Assembly (NCBI RefSeq): GCF_002949735.1
Contig: NZ_CP026681.1
Span: forward strand, 2,418,001 to 2,482,000
DNA from: Nostoc sp. 'Peltigera membranacea cyanobiont' N6
GTDB taxonomy: Bacteria; Cyanobacteriota; Cyanobacteriia; Cyanobacteriales; Nostocaceae
DNA: 64,000 nucleotides
Direction: 5' to 3'
The stretch's first letter is position 1. Each line of letters starts with the position of its first letter. Below are positions 20,399-29,410 of this stretch, piece after piece. The position numbers were made by a program, and so were the translations under genes. Below the pieces are notes generated by a model, which made no database searches, was not told the origin of the DNA, and saw only the letters and a list, made by a program, of their open reading frames with translations.

Positions 20399-22987
20399 AT
20401 GACACATTTTGAAACCCTCAAGCAAATTCTCCATCGGGTTGAAAAAGGACAGCAAACCGATGATGACATCACGATTCTAGGTCAGCTACTTCTGGCTGGC
20501 GATCGCCAATTTGTACAGCAACTAGGTAAATATAATGTCAATATTGGGGAAGGGAAAGAGATACACATAGGCGATCGCATTTATTTAGAATGGAATGATG
20601 AAGCGATAGAAGCCTTAGTTAAAGTACTCAGTCCAAGTCCAATTGGAATTCCCCAAAATATTCCTCATACAGGCGTAATCAAATTTGTAGGCAGAACACA
20701 TGAGCTTCAACTGTTACACCAAAAGTTGCAAGAAAAAAACTGTGTAGCCATTTCAGCGATTGCCGGAATGGGTGGTATAGGTAAAACGGAACTAGCGATT
20801 AAGTACGCACTAGATCACAAAAAAGACTATTCTGGAGGAATTTGCTGGTTGCGAGCAAGGGATAAGAATATTGGCGAACAAATTGTTAATTTTACTCAAA
20901 ACAATTTAGGTTTAAAGATTCCAGATTATATTAAAGGTTTAGATAATCAAGTAAGTTGGTGTTGGCAACATTGGCAAGAAGGAAATGTTTTAATTGTGTT
21001 AGATGATGTTACTAACTACGCACATATTAAATCTTACCTTCCTTTTGCTAATCCTCGTTTTCGAGTATTAATAACCACACGATTAGAATTATTGCAATTT
21101 CACCAAAGAATAGAGTTAAATGTATTAGAACCGGATACAGGGCTTATTTTATTAGAGTTTTTTATTAGTAACAAAGAAAGAATACAAAATGAATACACAA
21201 TTGCTCAAAAAATATGTAAGTTTTTGGGATATTTACCATTAGGATTAGAATTAGTGGGACGCTATCTGGAACATAAACCAAATTTATCCTTAGCAGAAAT
21301 GTTACAACGTTTAGAAGCAAAAGGACTGAAGCAACAAGCATTAAAAAAACCAGAAAAGCTAACTTCAGACATGACAGCTGAGTTAGGAGTTGCAGCTGCT
21401 TTTGATTTGAGTTGGCAAGAGTTAAATTCTACAGCCAAGGAGTTGAGTTTATTTTTATGTCTATTTGATTTAGTACCTATTTCCTGGCAGTTGGTTGAAC
21501 AGTGTTTTCCTGAGCAAGATACAGAAAATTTAGAGGAAGCCAGAGATTATTTTCTAGTCTATCTACATTTATTGCAACGTGAAGAAAAAGAAACTTATAA
21601 ACTACATGAATTGATTCGCGAGTTTTTTCAAAGTAAATTAGTTGAATTAACACAGACTACTTTAATAGAAGCAGTAGCCATAAAAATAGGGGAGATTGCA
21701 GCTAAAAATAGTATCTATATTACCGAAATTTTACAGAAAGGATTACTAAATTGGAACTTTCCTCCGAGTTCACAACTGTCAGCATTAGAATGGGGAAAGC
21801 AAGTTTATATAGCCAGTGAGTCTTGGTGCAATGGACTAGATAAATTAGCAAAATTAGTAATGCCTCTTAGAGCAGATAGTAGTTTACCAGTTTTGGGCGT
21901 TGCTTTAGTTGAGAAAAATCCAATTAGTTTTAGAGCTAGTCTTATTAAGAATTTACCCCAATCTGGTGCTATTGCATTTGAAAGAACATTAATAAATAAT
22001 CCGAATCTACTTTGCCTTGTAATCGGTTGGTATTTTGGAGAAGATATTCAAGAAAATATTGTGGAATTACCTTCAGAAGCTACAAAAATTTCTGAAGATA
22101 ATTATAATTGTGGAGATATAGATATAAATGCACTTTTTAAATTAGGTTGGAATAATTTTAAATCGTCTCTGATTAAGCCCAATATATCTACAGCTTGGCA
22201 TTACGTTTTTACTGATATTGTTGAAAAAATGTCAAAATTGTTACAAGAGCGATCGCTTCCTGTTTCATCAGGATATCTTTCTCTTGAAGCTGCTTGGCAC
22301 GGGGCTATTTATTTAACTCGGAAACATCTCATAAACTCTTACCCAAATAACTATTGTGATCCAATTGCTTTAGATGAGATTGAAAACCGTCTATCTAAAA
22401 TTAATCAATACCAGTTTTCTTCGATGATGAAACACTGTTTAAATCAGTTAAGAATTGAGATAAACGCTTGTCGTGAGCAAGATAAAACTCATTTAACCCT
22501 TTCTTCTTCTGTTCAAATTTTCAAAAGTAGTTATAATATTTCTCCTGAAATTATACTAAATTATACTGCGGATATTTTCCAGCAATCAATTGAAAGTTAT
22601 GAGCAATTAGTTAATAGTTTATTTATTAAACTTATTCCAAAGTTACAGTTAGCATCAATTTTACCCGCTAGACTTGTTGGTTATATTGTTCCACCTAAAA
22701 GTTCTGTTGACTCAATTAGTATAAGTTGGCATTGGGAATCTTTGCCTAAAGGTCAAAAAAGTTATGTATATTTTAGATTAATTGAAAACGAAAATTCTTT
22801 AGCCTCTTCATTTTGCCAGACAGATCTATTTCCTAAAACACTAAAACAAACTCCATTCACTCAATCATTGCTAGGAACTAATCCTGTGACTGAAAGGGTA
22901 TATCAATGGCTTTGGGAAGATTTAAAAAAGATAGGATGGATTAAAGGCGATCGGTTAGAAAATGCAGGGTTTCCTTACTGGAGGTAA
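20399..22987 (+). CDS. NB-ARC ATPase with N-terminal adaptor and RHIM-like motif
   Basis: Residues 1-40 form a helical adaptor (ILHRVEKGQQTDDDITILGQLLLAGDRQ) of the effector-associated-domain kind. Residues 43-62 are the shared motif (GKYNVNIGEGKEIHIGDRIY). An NB-ARC ATPase follows: VGRTHEL, Walker A GMGGIGKTEL at ~123-132, Walker B LIVLDDV near residue 200, ITTRLE sensor and LGLELVGRYL. The winged-helix part reaches about residue 430 (LHELIREFFQ). The remaining ~430 residues hold no repeat I can name. It is the NLR-like trigger of the island: nucleotide-driven oligomerisation would bring the N-terminal motifs together. It faces the WD40 gene divergently and leads a plus-strand series of motif proteins. 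Confidence 0.85.
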   Translation: MTHFETLKQILHRVEKGQQTDDDITILGQLLLAGDRQFVQQLGKYNVNIGEGKEIHIGDRIYLEWNDEAIEALVKVLSPSPIGIPQNIPHTGVIKFVGRTHELQLLHQKLQEKNCVAISAIAGMGGIGKTELAIKYALDHKKDYSGGICWLRARDKNIGEQIVNFTQNNLGLKIPDYIKGLDNQVSWCWQHWQEGNVLIVLDDVTNYAHIKSYLPFANPRFRVLITTRLELLQFHQRIELNVLEPDTGLILLEFFISNKERIQNEYTIAQKICKFLGYLPLGLELVGRYLEHKPNLSLAEMLQRLEAKGLKQQALKKPEKLTSDMTAELGVAAAFDLSWQELNSTAKELSLFLCLFDLVPISWQLVEQCFPEQDTENLEEARDYFLVYLHLLQREEKETYKLHELIREFFQSKLVELTQTTLIEAVAIKIGEIAAKNSIYITEILQKGLLNWNFPPSSQLSALEWGKQVYIASESWCNGLDKLAKLVMPLRADSSLPVLGVALVEKNPISFRASLIKNLPQSGAIAFERTLINNPNLLCLVIGWYFGEDIQENIVELPSEATKISEDNYNCGDIDINALFKLGWNNFKSSLIKPNISTAWHYVFTDIVEKMSKLLQERSLPVSSGYLSLEAAWHGAIYLTRKHLINSYPNNYCDPIALDEIENRLSKINQYQFSSMMKHCLNQLRIEINACREQDKTHLTLSSSVQIFKSSYNISPEIILNYTADIFQQSIESYEQLVNSLFIKLIPKLQLASILPARLVGYIVPPKSSVDSISISWHWESLPKGQKSYVYFRLIENENSLASSFCQTDLFPKTLKQTPFTQSLLGTNPVTERVYQWLWEDLKKIGWIKGDRLENAGFPYWR

Positions 22988-23111
22988 TTCAATATTTTCA
23001 TCTTGAAATTACAAGTTTGTTAGATACAGAAATTATCTCTATAGAAACTCTCATCAAATAACAAGTTTAAAAAATCTTGAGTAGTTATAGTTTAGAGGTT
23101 TTTGAGAAAGA

Positions 23112-24632
23112 ATGAATACAGAATATCTAAAAGCTATTCTTAACAGAATCGCTAGTAAGCAACATACTGAAGACGATATAACATTATTAGAACAGGCACT
23201 GGTTGCCGATAATTGCCAGATTGCATCACAGTTGGGTAAGTATAACGTCAATATTGGAGAAGGGAAAGAGATACATATAGGCGATCGCATTTACAACCAG
23301 TGGGATAAGGAAGCGATGGAAGCCTTAGTTAAAGCAATTCAAGAAGCAAGCGGTATTCATCAAAATACTCAGGGTGGCGATGCAGCCGCAAGAGATATTG
23401 ATAAACGTAATATTTACGAAAATTGTACATTTATTCAATTGCTGGCTAAAGACAGTAATCTTGGTAGTCTTTCTCAAGAACCCTTAAAAGATTTAGATTT
23501 TTCTGATATCTCTCAAGAAAGTATTCGACAAGCGTATCAAGATGCTTTACCTCCCGATGCTAGTGTGTGGAATTTAGAGGGAAACAATATCACACAAATC
23601 TTACAAGAGCTTAATGAATTTAGAAGATTATTTGAGTTTTTTAACTGTTTAAGTCAGGATGAAAGTCTACCTGAAGAAATTCGCAATAAACTAAGTAATG
23701 TTGCTAAAAACATAGTATCAAAAAAGCATCCAGAGGAGAAGACAAATAAATCCTCAAAAGATTTTTTTTCTGACAAAGAAGGACTACTTGAATCCTATTT
23801 AATCGCTACCCTTGAGCGTTGTGATGATGATAATGAGCAGTTTTTACTGAATGCTTGGTTAATTATTGATGACTCAGTGCAAGTAAATGACCTATCTAAA
23901 TTTACATCACTACTGAACAAAGATGAACAGCAACAGGGAACATTATGTAAATTTAATGACATACCAAAACAACTGAACAAATTTTTGAAGGCAAGTCTAA
24001 GACATCTTCGAGGTAAACAATATCAGCTAATTGTTGAGGTGTTTTTACCAAGTGATTTGATTGGTACAGAGGTAGATCGCTGGAAAATTTATGACCCGAT
24101 AGTAGAGGAAATAACTTTGGGGATTAAGTATCCAATTCGACTGCGATCGCTAGAACGTCTGGATCTTGAATATTTAGATTCTTATCTATCTGATTGGTAT
24201 AAGTATTGGAACAAGGTTAAAACTGTTTTACATAATGAACCCATTCAAGAACTATTTGCACATCTTGAGGAGATGGAAACTTTTAATTGGAAGTCGTTGA
24301 GAAGTAGTTTAAAGGAAAAAATCGGACTTAAGGTAACTTGCGCTCCTCCCAAAGCCAAAACCAAGGAGTTATTTAAAGCTATCTTAACAGCAACGACACC
24401 AATTGCCATTTGGACAAGATGTGATATCCCTAATTTTGATCATGTGGCTGCAATAGATGAAATATTAACTTTTAAACCATTATGTCATTTGTGTGAATCA
24501 GTTAGACTGACTAGAGAAAAAGCTGATGCTCAAACTGAAGAACATTTAGGGTTTCATTTAGCCCTGCTTTGGGAAGATCCTCATCGTCTTACCCCTAATG
24601 TCATGCTGGAATTAAAAACACCTGGACAATAA
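23112..24632 (+). CDS. vMAP (vWA-MoxR-associated protein) with RHIM-like motif
   Basis: Residues 1-41 are the helical adaptor and 42-61 the shared motif (GKYNVNIGEGKEIHIGDRIY). A second short GD..ARDIDKRNIYE segment lies near residue 92. A helical middle region follows (DFSDISQESIRQAYQDALPPDA). The last ~270 residues match the VMAP C-terminal domain: IVEVFLPSDLIGTEVDRWKI, GIKYPIRLRSLER, TTPIAIWTRCD, HLALLWEDPHRL. vMAP proteins belong to the ternary vMAP-MoxR-vWA conflict systems, where they are thought to link the ATPase switch to an effector. No protease or other enzyme is fused here, so the motif may recruit the effector in trans, for example the CHAT protein at 13357. The MoxR gene follows after 21 bases. 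Confidence 0.85.
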   Translation: MNTEYLKAILNRIASKQHTEDDITLLEQALVADNCQIASQLGKYNVNIGEGKEIHIGDRIYNQWDKEAMEALVKAIQEASGIHQNTQGGDAAARDIDKRNIYENCTFIQLLAKDSNLGSLSQEPLKDLDFSDISQESIRQAYQDALPPDASVWNLEGNNITQILQELNEFRRLFEFFNCLSQDESLPEEIRNKLSNVAKNIVSKKHPEEKTNKSSKDFFSDKEGLLESYLIATLERCDDDNEQFLLNAWLIIDDSVQVNDLSKFTSLLNKDEQQQGTLCKFNDIPKQLNKFLKASLRHLRGKQYQLIVEVFLPSDLIGTEVDRWKIYDPIVEEITLGIKYPIRLRSLERLDLEYLDSYLSDWYKYWNKVKTVLHNEPIQELFAHLEEMETFNWKSLRSSLKEKIGLKVTCAPPKAKTKELFKAILTATTPIAIWTRCDIPNFDHVAAIDEILTFKPLCHLCESVRLTREKADAQTEEHLGFHLALLWEDPHRLTPNVMLELKTPGQ

Positions 24633-24653
24633 CAAGGAAGTTAAATTAAAAAA

Positions 24654-25700
24654 ATGACTGATTGGAAAATTTTTCAAGGCAATAGTGAACCGCACGATAA
24701 TATTAATCAACTTCCTCCTCCCCCAAGTTGGCGTAAATTTATAGGTGCAGATAAGGAAATAGTTGAACAAATTGAGCAACGCTGGCAAAAATTCTGTGAG
24801 AATTTAGAGCAGAATGCAAGAAATGAGCAACGGGGTAAAAGTTTCCGTATCCACACCGATAAAAATAATGACAGAAACACTGTTATTAATATGGTCAATG
24901 CAGCTTTATATTTAAGACGACCTTTGTTAGTAACGGGAAAACCGGGGACAGGTAAAACGTCTTTGGCTTATGCTGTGGCTTATGAACTAAAACTGGGGGC
25001 GTTGTTACCTTGGTATATTACTGCTCGTTCTACCTTACAGGAAGGATTATATCGTTATGATGCGATCGCCCGCCTGCAAGATGTGCAGATGGGTGATAAA
25101 AGTAAAGATATTGGTCGCTACATTCAACTAGGCCCACTAGGTACAGCCCTTCTTCCTTCCCGCCGTCCTCGTGTGCTGCTGATTGATGAAATAGATAAAA
25201 GTGATATTAATTTACCCAATGATTTACTCAATTTGTTTGAAGAAGGGGAATTTGAAATTCCAGAATTAGCGCGAATTTATAAAGAGGTGAATCAAGTAGA
25301 AGTTCGCACCTATGATGGGATAGATGTCCCCATTAAAGAAGGTCGAGTGCGGTGTCAGAATTTCCCTTTTATTCTGTTAACTAACAACGGTGAGCGAGAT
25401 TTTCCGCCTGCTTTTTTAAGGCGTTGTTTAAGGTTAAATATGCCTTATGAACCTGATGCAACCGCTTTGAAGGAAATTATAAAGGCACATTTAAGCAGTG
25501 ATGTGATAACGAAAGATGAGGTAAAAATAAATCAATTAATTGAAAAATTCAGAACATTGCGAGAAAGTGGGGATATAGCAACAGATCAACTGCTGAATGC
25601 CATTTATATGGTCACTAGTGAGTTTAAACCGCAACCAGCAGAAGAAAAAGACCTGATTGAAGTATTGCTGAAATACTTAACTAGTGCGGAGGACAGATGA
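24654..25700 (+). CDS. MoxR-type AAA+ ATPase of the vMAP system
   Basis: This 348-residue AAA+ protein has Walker A TGKPGTGKTS near residues 93-102, Walker B RVLLIDEIDKSD near 172-183, then the substrate-near loop NLLNLFEEGEF-type region and a sensor 1 Asn (ILLTNNGERDFPPAFLRRCLR). MoxR ATPases act as chaperone-like remodelers of vWA partners. The next gene begins inside its stop (ATGA overlap at 25697-25700), so the vWA-like partner is translationally coupled. It belongs to the three-gene vMAP operon. Confidence 0.9.
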   Translation: MTDWKIFQGNSEPHDNINQLPPPPSWRKFIGADKEIVEQIEQRWQKFCENLEQNARNEQRGKSFRIHTDKNNDRNTVINMVNAALYLRRPLLVTGKPGTGKTSLAYAVAYELKLGALLPWYITARSTLQEGLYRYDAIARLQDVQMGDKSKDIGRYIQLGPLGTALLPSRRPRVLLIDEIDKSDINLPNDLLNLFEEGEFEIPELARIYKEVNQVEVRTYDGIDVPIKEGRVRCQNFPFILLTNNGERDFPPAFLRRCLRLNMPYEPDATALKEIIKAHLSSDVITKDEVKINQLIEKFRTLRESGDIATDQLLNAIYMVTSEFKPQPAEEKDLIEVLLKYLTSAEDR

Positions 25701-27967
25701 TTGACCAGTTAATTACTGCATTGAGTAAAGAAATAGAAATGTCAGCCGAAGAAATTGCTGATACGATTTGGCTGGCACTTCAAATGCAGGAATTTCAAGC
25801 TGAGTCAATTTCCTCTGATTTTCCTATAACAAAGGAAGACGAGAGAAGGATTAGTCAGTCAGACCAGGAAACATTGCCAAAAGCCGAACCAAAAACTTCA
25901 GAATTAGAAGAAACACCAAATCAGTCACCAGAGGAACAAAAAGCAGGCATTTACCCCCGAAATCAACAACAGTCCTCAAAATCTTTAGATTTATCCTTTA
26001 AAGTCCCTGATGCTCCTTCTTTGCGCGAACCTTTAACCTTAGCACGGGCTTTAAAACCCTTAATGCGTCGTATTCCCTCTGGTAGAGAATTGGTATTAGA
26101 TGAAGCCGCTACCATCCAAAGAATTGTAGATGAAGGGCTTTGGATACCTGTACTCAGACCCACTGTAGAACCTTGGTTAAATTTGGAATTAGTGGTTGAT
26201 GAAGCCATCTCTATGCAAATTTGGAGACATACTATTAGGGAATTGGAACGACTGCTGAAAAACTATGGAATTTTCCGAGATGTGCGGGTCTGGGGACTAA
26301 TTACAAATGAAAACGAACAAGTGCAGATTCGTCGGGGTATCGGTGCAACGGTTAAAAATCAAACTCCCCGTAGTCCCAAGGAATTAATTGACCCCAGTGG
26401 TCGGCATTTGGTGTTGGTAGTGAGTGATTGTGTATCACCTCTCTGGCGCAATGGTGGGGTTACACCTGTATTAGAACTCTGGGCAAAACAAGGATCAATG
26501 GCAATTGTCCAGATGCTTCCTAAGTGGCTGTGGAAAAGAACTGCTTTAGGTAGAGCTTCAGAAGTGCGGTTGCGGGGGCTGACTCCGGGAGTGTCTAACC
26601 AGAAATTAATCGCTAAAGAAGTTTCTTTATGGGATGAACTGAATGAGGAAACAGGGGTTAAAGTTCCTGTATTTACCTTAGAACCGGATAAGGTCGCTAC
26701 TTGGGCGCAAATGTTGTCGGGTAAGGGCAATATTTGGACATTAGGATATTTGTTTAAGTTAAAAGCAACTCCTGTTAATAAAGAAAGTATTTTATTTAAT
26801 CTTACTCATAGTGATTTGAGTGCGGAACAGCGTGTACAGGCGTTAGGATATTTGTTTAAATTAAAAGTAACTCCTGTTAATAAAGAAAGTATTTTATTTA
26901 ATCTTACTCATAGTGATTTGAGTGCGGAACAGCGTGTACAGGCGTTTCGAGTAACAGCTTCACCAATGGCACGAAAACTCGCAGGATTATTAGCTTCTGC
27001 ACCTATGATTAGCCTGCCAATTGTGCGATTGATTCAGGAAACACTGTTAAAAAATTCTCAACAAGTTCATGTGGCTGAGGTGTTTTTAGGCGGATTATTA
27101 AAGCCATTATTTAAGATTAATGCAGATACTAATCCTGATTATGTTCAGTACGAGTTTATAGAGGGGGTACGGGATTTATTGCTTGCTTCTGTTCCTTCAA
27201 ATTATGTGTTGAACGTGGTTGATGAGGTATCAAAATATGTAGCAAAAAAAGTAGGGTTATCTTTGGATAATTTTGCTGCTGTATTGAGGAATCCGCAAGA
27301 ATTTAAAGATAGTAATATTACTAAGGAAATCAAATATTTTGCAATAGTTACGGCTCAGGTATTAAAACGTTTGGGCGGAAAGTATACGATGTTTGCTAAG
27401 GATTTAGAACAACTCTCTAAAAAATATACTAAATTAAGTAATTTACTAGCAGCAGGAGAATGGAAAGAAGCTGATGAAGAAACTGCTAATGTGATATTTG
27501 AAATAGCCAATAGCAAAAAGGAAGGATGGTTAAGGGATGAGGATATAGATAACATCCCTTGTGAGGATTTACGCACGATTAATCAACTGTGGGTAGACTA
27601 CAGTAACGGTCATTTTGGTTTTTCTGTACAAAAGAAAATTTATCAGCGTATTGGGGTTACAAGGGAGTATAACGAAAAGACGTGGCGAAGATTTGGCGAT
27701 ACCGTAGGATGGCGCGTGAATAATAAATGGATAGGTCAGCATTGTACTTTTGACCTAACCGCACCCCAAGGACACCTCCCTGTAATGGGGGTATGGGTGA
27801 CGTTGGATGTTCATGATGATTGGGGGTCTGATTATTGGTATGGGTGGAGTCTTGGGGCTAACGAGTGGTATAGTGAGGTGACTGGATGGCATCTGAATGA
27901 TATTGCAGATACATGCCATCACAGATTCTCTTCTTTCATGTTGAGATTTATAAACTGTAACATTTAA
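25697..27967 (+). CDS. SAV_2336/vWA-like protein with C-terminal GUN4 domain
   Basis: The N-terminal ~90 residues are Gln/Glu/Ser-rich linker. Residues ~100-340 (LREPLTLARALKPLMRRIPS, ELVLDEAATIQRIVDEGLWIPVLRP, LELVVDEAISMQIWRHTI, VLVVSDCVSPLWRNG) match the vWA-like region of SAV_2336-type proteins, the partner of MoxR in ternary conflict systems. Two near-identical 34-residue units lie at bases 26741-26944. A helical region follows. Residues ~575-693 are a GUN4 domain (LWVDYSNGHFGFSVQKKIY, WRRFGDTVGWR, FDLTAPQGHLPV). GUN4 binds tetrapyrrole intermediates in chlorophyll synthesis. Here it may be a ligand sensor or the output domain of the system. A Trp/His-rich tail of ~65 residues is unassigned. 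Confidence 0.82.
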   Translation: MIDQLITALSKEIEMSAEEIADTIWLALQMQEFQAESISSDFPITKEDERRISQSDQETLPKAEPKTSELEETPNQSPEEQKAGIYPRNQQQSSKSLDLSFKVPDAPSLREPLTLARALKPLMRRIPSGRELVLDEAATIQRIVDEGLWIPVLRPTVEPWLNLELVVDEAISMQIWRHTIRELERLLKNYGIFRDVRVWGLITNENEQVQIRRGIGATVKNQTPRSPKELIDPSGRHLVLVVSDCVSPLWRNGGVTPVLELWAKQGSMAIVQMLPKWLWKRTALGRASEVRLRGLTPGVSNQKLIAKEVSLWDELNEETGVKVPVFTLEPDKVATWAQMLSGKGNIWTLGYLFKLKATPVNKESILFNLTHSDLSAEQRVQALGYLFKLKVTPVNKESILFNLTHSDLSAEQRVQAFRVTASPMARKLAGLLASAPMISLPIVRLIQETLLKNSQQVHVAEVFLGGLLKPLFKINADTNPDYVQYEFIEGVRDLLLASVPSNYVLNVVDEVSKYVAKKVGLSLDNFAAVLRNPQEFKDSNITKEIKYFAIVTAQVLKRLGGKYTMFAKDLEQLSKKYTKLSNLLAAGEWKEADEETANVIFEIANSKKEGWLRDEDIDNIPCEDLRTINQLWVDYSNGHFGFSVQKKIYQRIGVTREYNEKTWRRFGDTVGWRVNNKWIGQHCTFDLTAPQGHLPVMGVWVTLDVHDDWGSDYWYGWSLGANEWYSEVTGWHLNDIADTCHHRFSSFMLRFINCNI
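26741..26944 (+). repeat. In-frame tandem duplication of 102 bp
   Basis: Units 26741-26842 and 26843-26944 are identical at 100 of 102 positions and encode two copies of a 34-residue helical segment starting LGYLFKLK and ending QRVQA. Both differences are transitions (G/A and C/T). It is a recent duplication in the linker between the vWA-like and GUN4 regions. Confidence 0.95.
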
Positions 27968-27985
27968 GGCTTCAATAATTTAAGC

Positions 27986-28061
27986 TTGGTCGAAATACTA
28001 CAACAGTAAAATCATAAAGATACTTTGCTGTAATTACAATTCAGTTACCTAGAAGTATTAA
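27986..28061 (+). promoter_or_regulatory. Second copy of the 76-bp upstream block
   Basis: This block matches 20323-20398 at 65 of 76 positions and sits at exactly the same distance from its ATG. It suggests that the WD40 gene at 28062 got its promoter, leader and N-terminal module from, or gave them to, the NB-ARC gene. Confidence 0.55.
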
Positions 28062-29315
28062 ATGACACCTCATGAATACATTCAGCAAATTCTGCATCGG
28101 GTTGAAAAGGGACAGCAAACCGATGAAGACATAACATTTTTACGTCAGCGACTTCTAGCTGGCGATCGCCAATTATCCATCCAGCTAAGTAAATACAACG
28201 TCAATATTGGTGAAGGTAGAGACATACATATAGGTGATCGCATTTATCAACAGTGGGATGAACAAGCGATCCAAGCTTTAGTTAAAGCTATTCAAAAAGT
28301 AACTTGGCTATGTGTCGCTAATTTAACTGAGAATGATTATACTCAAGTTGAAAGTCAATCTACTGGAATTGGCATCATAGATATATTAGCCAAAAATTTA
28401 ACTGATTTTTCCCAACAATCTGTCATGCGTTATGGATTAAAGTTAGCTTTTAGTCCTAATTCTAATCAAGAATATTTTATTAGTGGTGGCAATCAAGTTA
28501 TCAAACGTTGGCAAACAAACACACGGGAAATACTACAAGAAATTTCTGTTCCATTTTCTCCAACAGGTATTGTTGATTTATGGCTGACTTCTGTAGCAAT
28601 TAGTCCAGATGGTCAACTAATTGCTGCGTGTAAAGCCTATCAAATAAATATTTGGCGGTTAGATACATCAACTTTGCTTCACACCTTTGGTAAAACTCTT
28701 TTGAGTAATTTTTTAGATGTTTTCGGGTTTGACTCAATCACCTTTAGTTCTAATGGCAAAATTTTAGCCGCCACTGATAACCAAGATATTAAATTATGGG
28801 ATGTAGAAAGCGGCAAAGAAATCGCTAAATTATCTGGGCATTCTGATAAAGTAACCTGTGTTGCTTTTAACCCAACAAATGGACAAATTCTTGCTAGTTG
28901 TAGTTACGATAAAACCATCAAATTATGGGATATAGATAGTAAAAGATGTTTAGGTACACTTTCAGCACATAGAGATGCTGTTTACACTCTAGCATTTAGC
29001 CCAGATGGAGAAATATTGGCTAGTGGCAGCAATGACAATAAGATTAAACTTTGGTATTTAAATACTAGAGAAACCCCTCAGACTCTCCAACAACATTCAG
29101 ATGGCGTTACTTGTCTTGTCTTTAGTCCAGACGGTAAAACTTTAGTCAGTGGAAGTAATGATAAAACAATTGTAGAGTGGAAAATTACTGAAAACGAATT
29201 ACAAGTTTTTCCTGAACGACATCGCAGAGGTGTGACATCGATCGCATTTAGTCCAGATAGAGAAACAATAATTAGTGGAGGAAGAGATCAGACGATTAAA
29301 GTTTGGCGACGATAA
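28062..29315 (+). CDS. WD40 protein with N-terminal adaptor and RHIM-like motif
   Basis: Residues 1-41 are the same helical adaptor as in the NB-ARC protein (ILHRVEKGQQTDEDITFLRQRLLAGDRQ), and residues 43-62 are the motif (SKYNVNIGEGRDIHIGDRIY), here with Ser for the first Gly. After a linker, about seven WD40 blades follow (LASGSNDNKIKLWYLNTR, LVSGSNDKTIVEWKI, IISGGRDQTIKVWRR), probably one closed propeller. No catalytic domain is present. It is likely a sensor or scaffold that joins the motif-based assembly. It lies 94 bases after the vMAP operon, possibly with its own promoter (27986-28061). Confidence 0.82.
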   Translation: MTPHEYIQQILHRVEKGQQTDEDITFLRQRLLAGDRQLSIQLSKYNVNIGEGRDIHIGDRIYQQWDEQAIQALVKAIQKVTWLCVANLTENDYTQVESQSTGIGIIDILAKNLTDFSQQSVMRYGLKLAFSPNSNQEYFISGGNQVIKRWQTNTREILQEISVPFSPTGIVDLWLTSVAISPDGQLIAACKAYQINIWRLDTSTLLHTFGKTLLSNFLDVFGFDSITFSSNGKILAATDNQDIKLWDVESGKEIAKLSGHSDKVTCVAFNPTNGQILASCSYDKTIKLWDIDSKRCLGTLSAHRDAVYTLAFSPDGEILASGSNDNKIKLWYLNTRETPQTLQQHSDGVTCLVFSPDGKTLVSGSNDKTIVEWKITENELQVFPERHRRGVTSIAFSPDRETIISGGRDQTIKVWRR

Positions 29316-29410
29316 AATCAGGCAGTGCTTACAACAGTGAGAGAATAAAGCCACTTAGCTGCGATAGCCTTCTAACCCAAATAAAAATTTACTGCTGAAC
29401 CATAATCAAA

